Below are positions 55,956 to 64,000 of a DNA stretch of 64,000 nucleotides, one piece after another. Where the stretch lies: NCBI GenBank assembly GCA_024195585.1, contig SWBL01000057.1:1-64000 (forward strand). Direction: 5' to 3'. Made by a program: the position numbers and the translations under genes. The notes below the pieces were generated by a model. The model had not been told where the DNA came from. It saw nothing but the letters and a program-made list of their open reading frames with translations, and made no database searches. The stretch comes from Aureobasidium sp. EXF-3400 (Eukaryota; Ascomycota; Dothideomycetes; Dothideales; Saccotheciaceae). Positions within the stretch are counted from its first letter, which is position 1, and every line of letters begins with the position of its first letter.

Positions 55956-56736
55956 ATGGCTGCCGTCAGTCTAGCTGGTAGCACCGGCCTTGTAGTGAGT
56001 ATCCCATCATGACTTTTTTTTTTCCTGATCTGCAGAGGCATGGCCACGCAAAAGAAGAGAGGCCGAGTGACCTAACAACTTCAAGGGCTCTCACATCCTT
56101 ACAATCCTCAAGCAATGTTCTCAGATCGATCGCATTCATGCTTTCTCGCGCAGAGAACTGCCCTCACATTCCAAACTGGCAACAATCGGCACGCAGAACC
56201 CAACAGACTGGCCTTCTGCATTTCCGAGCGATACAACAGTGTTCGTCTCAGCTTTAGGTACTACGGCACGGATTGCAGGTAGCTTTGCTGCCCAGCGAAA
56301 GATCGACTACGACCTGAATTTGGCATTGGCAAGAAGCGCAAAAGCTGCAGGTGTACAGACTTATGTGCTCATCTCGACACACGGCGCATCTCCTGCCTCC
56401 AAAATCCCGTACGCGAAGATGAAAGGCGAGCTCGACGAAGCAGTCCAACAGATTGGTTTCGAGCATGTAATCATACTTAAACCTGGCTTACTGGTGGGAA
56501 CGAGAGAAGATAGTAGGCCTGGGGAATTTATGGGTAGAAGCATGGCGTCCTTCTTGGGTAAGATCAGTGGAGGCATGCTGAAGGATCCCTGGGCCCAGGA
56601 TGCGGATGTTGTAGCACGGGCTGCTGTGAGCGCGTTGTTGGATGTGGTTGAGAAGAGAAGTCGTGACGGTGTAAGAGTGTTGAATCAACAGGACGTCATT
56701 CGATTGGGACGAACAGAGTGGAAGGAGTGCAGTTAG
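55956..56736 (+). CDS. Fmp52-like NAD(P)-binding protein (HTATIP2/TIP30-related atypical SDR)
   Basis: Atypical short-chain dehydrogenase, related to the mitochondrial outer-membrane/ER protein Fmp52 of fungi. Exon 1 is 55956-55994 (39 nt, MAAVSLAGSTGLV) and exon 2 is 56086-56736 (690 nt, 229 aa). The 91-bp intron contains a T9 run and ends acttcaag. The nucleotide loop GSTGLVGSHILTILK spans the junction. Further marks are SRRELP, TTVFVSALGTT (Asn-Ala-Gly position), QTYVLISTHGAS, YAKMKGELDEAV and IILKPGLLVGTRE. The role is poorly understood even in yeast. Confidence 0.88.
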
Positions 56737-56952
56737 TGTCCTTGGAACGAACTTACTCAGTTTGATGTGGACTGGGCAAGAAGCATGGTTTGATTCGAGG
56801 CATCATGAGTCCTGCTTTTTGAGCAATCCATCGTCAATGTTTGACGGCGCTGAGACAACACACTACTCCAACCACAGATCTCTACCCGTACCTTCTGCCC
56901 TGTTCGTGTCACAGCTCGAAGGAGCACTCTTGGCGCACCGTGGTCGTCCTAA

Positions 56953-57577
56953 CTAATATTCGTCATAATCGTCTTTCCCCCACTTATTGTACTTCTCATG
57001 CAGTTTCTATCAATCAAATTAGCATTTCTACTTCGCTCACAGAGCTTGATCGTTCTCACCCTCGGCAAGTTCACGTTGGGCACGATGACCGAGTTCAAGG
57101 CAGATGGCGCATCCTTGATCTTAGCTTCTTTGCCTGGAGAAGCTCTGGTCTGATAGCGATATTTTCCAGTACTGCCTTCGGCTCCGTCTTCCCATGGCTT
57201 GGTGCCTTCGGCTCCGTCTTCCCATGGCTTGGTGCCTTCGATCCTGGAAGTTCTGGTTTCGCCGGTGACAGATGCCCAGAAATGAGGTTGGTACCAGCCA
57301 TAAGCACCTACGGTAGCTGCTGTTATGACGAAGAGGATCTGTCGGTGCGAAGTCAGCACCAGCTAAGGCGAAGAGAGGAGAGAGGATCTATCGTTTGGCT
57401 CACGTATAATTCTGGATCTTTTCTGATTTCTTTCATCAGTTTCTTGGACTCCGGTCGTGGATCTCTGGGGATGAAGTTCTTGTCGAGCTTCACACCTCCT
57501 TCACCGGCATTATAACCTGAGGGTGTCCTCAACGATCTAGTCGTACGGAACATCTGTTGAGCGAATCTTCTTGACAT
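56953..57577 (-). CDS. Small putative mitochondrial membrane protein with duplicated decapeptide
   Basis: A 168-aa protein of a conserved fungal family that I recognise but cannot name. Exons are 57577-57404, 57338-57060 and 57006-56953 (507 nt). The N-terminus MSRRFAQQMFRTTRSLR is Arg/Ser-rich without acidic residues, like a mitochondrial targeting peptide. One hydrophobic helix follows (ILFVITAATVGAYGWY, after the exon 1-2 junction). A conserved patch FWASVTGETRTS then EGTKPWEDGA comes next. The EGTKPWEDGA unit is present twice in exact tandem. The C-terminus is APSALNSVIVPNVNLP then KLHEKYNKWGKDDYDEY from exon 3. The helix plus soluble domain fits an inner-membrane protein facing the intermembrane space, by inference. 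Confidence 0.85.
57181..57240 (-). repeat. Exact 30-bp in-frame tandem duplication
   Basis: Bases 57181-57210 and 57211-57240 are identical, adding ten residues (EGTKPWEDGA register) to the small mitochondrial protein without disturbing the frame. Perfect identity suggests a recent event. Confidence 0.95.
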
Positions 57578-58668
57578 GGTGACTTAAGCTGGATGTCGAT
57601 TGCGCTGGAATATCCAAAAAGAGAGAAAACAAATGTCGCAAACCAAAAGTGCAAGGAGAGCGAGTACATATGAGTCCGATCTTATGGACAAGACACTGCC
57701 TGAAGGTCACAATGCCATCATGCTCACAAATATCACACGCGCATATCACTGCTAAACCGCGATGTTTGCTCAAACGCCTCGTTCAGACCAGTATTTACAG
57801 AGGATGAGGTAGTGAGTTGTCACGCTGGGTATGCATAAACGAGAACAATGACGTTGGACGCTTGAACGAGAGCGACACGATCACGAACTTCAACGAAAAC
57901 CCGACTGCGCAAGCGAACAAACACTGGATGGTGCATGTATGTATGTAATATCGTCGTCCATTATGATAATGAGAAGTGTCGCTCAACGCGCTCAAAACGT
58001 ATGGGGGCGTCTGTGACGTTGATGAGATTCGGACCCGGACGGCTCTCCGAGATGGAGCATCTGATAGGAAGTCTTTGGTGCAGACAAAACGCACCAATAC
58101 AACAAGTCCTGGGTGGCCTAAATATTCATTTTCAGTGAACTGTCACTTGGGTTCGAGCATTTTGCACTTGTATTCTGTCAGTGTGTAGTGGTCAGCTTGC
58201 TACAAGATTGGCGACCACTTCCCCTGTGCTTAGCCTCTAATCATCATGCACTCGAGAGATGGCATGCAAGCTTGAAACATTCTTGAAGACGATGTGGAGA
58301 TACACAGAAGATCAATAGTCATTGGTTTGAGCCGAATGAGCCTCAGAATGCCTTGGGACACCGCCCAATCCCCGATGCTCACCCTGTTACACTACATCGC
58401 TCCGCTTGTACCACTCAGTTCTGCTACCCATCTCGTTGAAATGTCTAATCTAGCAAAGCCATACTGTTAAAACCCCTCTAATAATTAGTTGGTCTCTTGG
58501 ACTTTGATGTTAATGTAAGAATGACATTCTAAGTGGTCTAGAGCCTACTAGTTAAGCTCCTTAGGACACTTGGAATTGGTGGCTAGTCAAAGGACTGTCA
58601 CTAACTCTGGAGCGATATCGACTGAACATGAGAGAGTGTTAAGCTGTGTAAGAAGGATAGAGGTTTTC
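57578..58668. other. Intergenic stretch
   Basis: Upstream region of the small mitochondrial protein gene and 3' region of the LysM gene. Frame 57795-58097 (minus) is unrecognised. Confidence 0.45.
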
Positions 58669-61157
58669 CTATAGAGATATGCAATACCAGTACCCCACCC
58701 AGATTGAAGCGCAGGTGCCTCCCACCGCAGGATTCCACGTCTCGAATTGCGATACAGTAATGCTTTTGCTAGCAGCAATGGCACTACATGTGTCACCACT
58801 CACTGCCTGGTAGAACTTTTTGCAATTTGCGACCATTCCGGTCTGTGTGGGTGAAGGTGTGGTAATGCTAGCCGTGGAAGAGGAAGGCTTGGACGTTCCC
58901 GTGGACATACTGGTCGCCAAAGTAGGTCCAGAAACGCAATAACTTATGCCGACTTGTAGATTGGTGCATCCGGAGTTGACGCCAGTGTTCCAGACCTGGA
59001 ATTGAGCGAGTGTGATTGAGTATTTGGTGTCGATCGCGCTGCAGGTGTCTCCTGACACTACTGTGTACCACGTCTTGCATTGTGAGGTCGTCCCGCTGAC
59101 TGTCGCCGAAGGCGGCGTTGGGTATGCACTAGAAGAGGCCGAGGTTGAGCTCTTGATGATGCTGCCGGCTGAGGTTGTAGATGGACTCGCGATGACAGTG
59201 CTTGTCTTTGCGCTGTTCGATCCAACCGTAGAGGACAGGGTACTTGTCGGGGCATGGGAAGGCGTAACGGTGCTCGTTACGTTCGCCACATACGTTCCGT
59301 TCACAGGGCCGACACTTTGAAATATTAGTGATCAAGTTTCTGAAATGATATGTGCATCGCAACTTACCAGTAATCATAGGCTGTCCAGAGGTTCGAGCAA
59401 GCGGAATCGATCCCCGGGTTGTAATCTAGAAGGGTCAGAAAAGCATAGAGACAACGTCAGGATACTTACTTATAAACTGTGAGAAGGAGATCGAGAAGTT
59501 CAAAGAGATGACATTACAGCTGTCACCTGGTTGTACCAGGTAGTACAATCCGCAGTTGGGAATAGTGCCTGATACAGTTGGAGCGGCAGCTTTCCTGCTC
59601 AATATTAGAATACTACCATATGTGGTACTTGTGGCTCTTACGCAGTTGTAGTGTAAATGCTAGGGCTAGCTGGAGCAATCAATGAGGGTGTGTAAGCTCC
59701 TCCGGGAGGGCTGCGTTATCAATGTCAGCGCTCCACTTGTTGACGTGTGACTTGATCAACTCACCCCACGCATACGGTCTGACCTTTTCCGAGCAACCCC
59801 GTATCGATGTACGGATTCCACTGCAAGAACTGAACCTGAGTAAAGTTGTTGTAGGCTGGGAGAAACATGGACATGGATTGTGTCTGGTTCAGAACAGCGA
59901 TAGGACATGGCACAGGGGCGAATAACGATGTACCGTTGGCGACTGCACCACAGACCACCGTGTTCATGGCTTCGAGACTGGCGGAAGGCACTTGGTAGGT
60001 CAGGCCAATCTGGGCACACGTTTGCTGCACTGTTATGTTAATAACTTGGCCATGATCGGGTATTAGTGCCGCCGTGGTGGCATTGAGCGTGTTGCTAGAA
60101 AGGACGATCAGTAACAGAGAGTGGAGATATGCCACCATCAAATTACTTACAACCGCCCGGTGATATTGTTGGCTGGTGCAATCTGCTGGCTCAATTTACA
60201 ATTGGCTTTCATGTTTGTCCAGATTTGTTCGGTCATCTCACTGCTCCGAGGTCAGTCAAATCAATCGACGCGGTCAACGGCAACATACTCCCAGATGCTG
60301 CCCCACCTGTTCGTCTTCCCATATATAAAACGCTGTCTTGTCAAGTCAGCCAGACGTGTAACTTCGTGTGAATTGTCTACATACAAGAAACACGAAGAGC
60401 ATTGAATCTCTAGAGGATATTCATCAGCACCAAGCTCAGCACTCCAACCATAGTTCCCGTCATCGATTGTAGCAGCGCGATTTGCGAAGAAATCCGTCGC
60501 AGCCATACCAGGTGGCTGAGGGTACTGTGAAGCGTTCACGGGACCGGTATAATCAGACGGGTTGAAACAAAGGTTGTTTACATCCAGCACAGGATCTGTG
60601 TAATTGTCGGTGTAGTCGAAATAGCATTTAGAGGTGTTGCTAGGCCAAGTAGCCTTTCCTTGACTGACCATAGTGCTGATGTTCCAACTAATAAAGGTCA
60701 ATGTCAAATAGCAATGAGTATACCAACTTGTTGTTACTTACGTGTTTTCTACGTCAAGACAGTACTGGCCCGTAGCTGTATCTGCAAGGCAGATGAGGCC
60801 GACTTTGTAGCGAATGTGATCGACGAGGTCTGTATATGTCATATTGGCACTGTTGAAGTTGAACGTTTCATTGGTACAGCCAGATTGCACGGCACTTGCG
60901 AGTTGTCCAAGGGAAGTATTGCAAGCCGGGGTACATAGTCCCTGTAGTTGTGTTGTGTTCCATCCCACTGAATACATGCCGTATGTAACGAGCTGTATAT
61001 CGTTGGCAGGACAATTCAATGATGTATTCAGAGCAGCATTGCAGGTCTGGCTCATGCCGGCTGAGAGAACAACGGTTTGTGCTCCATTGTAGAGCGTGGC
61101 AGCCTGGCTCAGTCGAGCAATGTTCGTAAGTGCGAGGAAGATGGAGAAAAAAAGCAT
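58669..61157 (-). CDS. Secreted multi-LysM chitin-binding protein, nine exons
   Basis: Large secreted LysM protein likely to bind chitin oligomers or wall chitin. Exons are 61157-60742, 60687-60381, 60332-60289 (44 nt), 60240-60151, 60094-59765, 59710-59642, 59594-59470, 59425-59368 and 59314-58669 (2085 nt, 694 aa, phases all match). The signal peptide is MLFFSIFLALTNIARLSQA. Residues 21-285 are a Cys-containing N-terminal region. A degenerate LysM lies at about 300-350, then three good ones at about 433-482 (YYLVQPGDSCNVIS), 559-606 (YTVVSGDTCSAID) and 644-691 (YQAVSGDTCSAIA), each closed by a WVGY/QVGISYC-type strand. The linkers are Ser/Thr-rich. Its head-to-head chitinase neighbour suggests coordinated chitin work. 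Confidence 0.9.
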
Positions 61158-61739
61158 TCTGTGTTCTTTTGTGCAGACAATCGAAAGACGATCTCTGGTC
61201 CTTTAAAAGCAGAGAAAACGTTCGATGCGTACTTGCCACCACTCGAGATTTAGAGCCGTCTTCAATACCTCCAGTTCCTTGGGTTGAGCAAGGACCGCTC
61301 GATACAATGTTCTAGACTGCTACGCCATGTGGCCACAGTTACTCCTTCATCTTACATGAGGTCTTGTGATGTGGACGCCAATCAACCTCCATGAAGTGGT
61401 CTTTTGCGAAGGTTGGGTAGGTTGCCCAAGTTCAGCTACCGAGGCTTAGCAGCTGCTAAGACTCTCTTGGCTACATACGCGAGATTGGCATACACGCTTC
61501 CACGTGACACCCCAAACCATTTCCGGGTAGACACTCCACAAAACTGAAAGTCAACCCGCAGCGATAATATGCCCTGTGTTTCAAGATGAACCCCAACCCT
61601 GTAAATGTTCCAAGCCACGTGCGGTAGGAAATCTCGCACATCGAGCCAGACTCTCGATTATTGAAGTGGCGCAAGTCAGTCTTGTTCCATCGGCCACATC
61701 ATGGGCTTGAGCAACGGCGAGATCTGCTGATCGCTCGAG
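61158..61739. promoter_or_regulatory. Divergent promoter region between LysM and GH18 genes
   Basis: The start codons at 61157 and 61813 are 655 bp apart and face away from each other, so control elements for both genes probably lie here. No coding feature is recognised in it. Confidence 0.45.
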
Positions 61740-61746
61740 TATATAG
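61740..61746 (+). promoter_or_regulatory. TATA box of the GH18 gene
   Basis: TATATAG, 67 bp upstream of Met 61813 and 97 bp upstream of Met 61843. Confidence 0.5.
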
Positions 61747-61812
61747 CGTTGGTGAGGGACCTTAAATCTTTGAGCTTGGATTGTGGCCTCTTTCACACTC
61801 AATTTGTACAGT

Positions 61813-64000
61813 ATGAGGTCCTTACGAGGGACTCAAGGCTGTATGCAAGTCTTATATCTGTTTTTCATCATCGGTTATACACTTGCGCAATCCACTTGTT
61901 CATCCACCCAGCCATGCGCACAAGGATGCTGCTCAAAGTACGGCTCTTGTGGCTTTGGACCAGCATTCTGTGGACAAGGCAACTGTACGGGGACATGTGA
62001 TGCCGTCGCCCAATGTGGACGTGAGTATGAGTTCCCAAAAGTGTCGTTCAAACTTTGCTCACAGTCACTAGAGTATGCAGCTGTGGGACAACAGAACTGT
62101 CCCCTGAACGTTTGCTGTTCTCAATTCGGATACTGCGGCACGACGTCCGATTTCTGCGGAACTGGCTGTCAGAATGGATGCTCTAAAGTGTCCGAACCGT
62201 CTTGTGGTGGAAGCTCCAGCGACGCACGTAGGATTGGATACTACGAGTCTTGGAGTTATAGCCGCACATGTGATTCCTGGGTGCCGGAGAAGATTGACGC
62301 ATCTCTTTGGACCCACCTCAACTATGCTTTTGCCTTGATTGATTCATCGGGCAAGATAGCCTCAATGAATGCTTACGACACACAGCTATATTCCCGGGTG
62401 ACAGGTCTCAAGAAGTCGAATTCGGACCTGAAAGTCTTCATCTCTGTAGGAGGCTGGGCTGCTGGAGGTGCAGTCTTTTCGAAGATGGTAGCGACAACTT
62501 CAACTCGAGCCACCTTCATCAACTCTGCTATTTCGTTCATGAACACATATGGATTTGATGGCCTGGACATTGATTGGGTAAACCGATCGACCAAATTTGT
62601 CATCTTGTGCCACAGACTGACCATATCCAGGAATATCCTGTTGCTGGTGACCGTGGAGGTGCTAAGGCGGACTTCCAGAACTATGTTTCCTTCCTGAGAG
62701 AATTGAGAGCAGCATGTGGAAGTAAATTTGGCATCACGCTTACTCTTCCATCTTCGTACTGTAAGTGACTGTTCTTTGTCGTGTGTATCTGGAGACTGCT
62801 AACCATGAACAGGGTATCTGCAAGGCTTCGATGTTGTCAATCTAGAGCCATACGTGGATTGGGTACGTCAGGGTCGGATTATTCTTCGTGTCTGTGATTA
62901 ACCCTTGTTAGTTCAATTTCATGTCCTATGACATCCATGGAACTTGGGATGGCACCAGTCCCTACACCAAGTCGATCGTGCAACCTCACACCAACCTCAC
63001 GGAGATCTCTCAAGGACTTGATCTCCTATGGCGTAACAACATCAAACCATCAAAGGTTGTCCTCGGATTGGGATTTTATGGACGTTCGTTCACTCTCAAG
63101 GATCCTTCTTGCAAGACTCCGGGTTGCGCCTTTAGTGGAGGAGGAAATCCAGGTAGCTGCACACAGACTTCTGGCATTCTCTCGAATGCAGAGATTCAAC
63201 GTATCATCACAGCAAAGAACTTGACGCCAATCTTGGATTCGCAAGCTGGGATCAAGTACATTACTTGGGACAATAACCAATGGTACGTGATATTTCGTGA
63301 TCAATGATTATCAATATGCATATCTCTAACCTTTTCTCAGGGTTTCCTACGACGACGAGCAGACTTTTACTCTCAAAAAGAACTTTGCCAATGGTCTGTG
63401 TCTGGGTGGCACGATGGTTTGGGCACTGGATCTCGACGACCCTAGTACACAGCAATCTGTCACCAATCTGAATGTAGATGGTCTTCGCTCCATTGGCGAC
63501 AATGTTGATCTCAATCCGGCCTTTGGTTCGCAAAAGATGCGAGCCATTCGGAAGCAGAACAACGTAAACTTGATTACCTTCTGGACGGATTGTATGAAAA
63601 GCCCCGTGTGCCCACCTGGCTTCAGGACTCTGACCACTGGACATGGTAAGGTAAGTTTTGCTTCTTACGAATCATACTATCGATTTATTGTCTGACAACC
63701 GGCCCACTTTCAGATATTCGATGCCGATCAGAGGACTGTCATGGCCGATGGATGTCATGGAGGCTGGAAAGGCTACAATCGCGCCCTTTGCGTCGAAAGC
63801 ACCGTTGAGATCCCCTCCAAGTCCTGCCATTGGGTTGGGAAAGCAGGTTCATGCAAGGAGCAATGTCCTCCCAACTCGATCCTAATCTCGCAGAACTCTC
63901 ATGTGGGGGATTATAGCTGTAACGAAGGAGCATACAAAAGCTATTGCTGCGACGCGATTTACTCTCGCAATATTCAAAACTGTCCAGGGACTAATGCTGG
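61813..64000 (+). CDS. GH18 chitinase, killer-toxin-like subgroup, with two hevein-type domains (3' end outside window)
   Basis: Secreted class V chitinase of the large subgroup C (killer-toxin alpha-like) type. Exons are 61813-62020, 62072-62577, 62631-62760, 62813-62862, 62912-63282, 63341-63650 and 63714 onward; the frame is still open at 64000. A signal peptide precedes two ChtBD1 domains, CCSKYGSCGFGPAFCGQGNC and NVCCSQFGYCGTTSDFC. GH18 begins at RRIGYYESWSY, has LKVFISVGGWAAGG, then DGLDIDW (232-238). The catalytic Glu 239 (EYP) is the first codon of exon 3. Substrate-cleft marks are FNFMSYDIHGTWD and MVWALDLDD. A Cys-rich region follows (KSCHWVGKAGSCKEQCPP). The start could also be Met 61843. 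The acceptor of intron 1 (cactag) is inferred from family similarity. Confidence 0.9.

Overview
The window looks like nuclear DNA of a filamentous ascomycete (Pezizomycotina). Genes carry short introns (about 44-90 bp) with GT...AG ends and CTNAY-like branch sites. The gene content is typical of this group: SAT4/PTH11-like membrane proteins, APH/FunK1-like kinases, a heme-thiolate peroxygenase, a YAT amino acid permease, MFS sugar permeases, a multi-LysM protein and a GH18 chitinase with chitin-binding domains. Dothideomycetes or Eurotiomycetes is my guess, and the sequence does not settle it. Splice sites were placed by hand. For every multi-exon gene called intact the exon lengths sum to whole codons; the GH18 gene leaves the window unfinished.

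0-9 kb holds a decayed amidase, a GH105 glycosidase gene broken by a single TGA, an uncharacterised conserved protein, a seven-exon secreted unspecific peroxygenase and a small secreted NTF2-like protein. 10-21 kb has a kinase-like gene, a sugar/alpha-glucoside permease, an ACC-synthase-like PLP enzyme, a possible small two-exon gene, and a 501-residue helical protein of unknown function, separated by long gene-poor stretches. 21.7-33.3 kb is gene-dense: GNAT acetyltransferase, amino acid permease, alpha/beta hydrolase, a GPI-anchored Cys-repeat protein, the housekeeping divergent pair PRP4 and GPN1/NPA3, and a secreted CE4 polysaccharide deacetylase.

33.6-45.3 kb carries a DUF6924-like protein, an aldo-keto reductase, a secreted repeat precursor with Kex2-type sites, an NAD-dependent epimerase-like SDR, a SAT4-type membrane protein and a classical SDR. 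47-57.6 kb has a second SAT4-type protein, a PhoD phosphatase, a SAM methyltransferase, an MFS hexose-type transporter, an Fmp52-like protein and a small putative mitochondrial protein containing an exact 30-bp tandem duplication.

The right end is a divergent chitin module: a 694-residue multi-LysM secreted protein (nine exons, minus strand) opposite a GH18 killer-toxin-like chitinase with two hevein-type domains (plus strand, running off the window). The CE4 deacetylase, LysM protein and chitinase all act on chitin or chitosan. The best candidate for something new is the Kex2-processed repeat precursor at 36387-37231, which would release several secreted peptides that all begin with Gln. No rRNA, tRNA, CRISPR array or intact transposon was seen.
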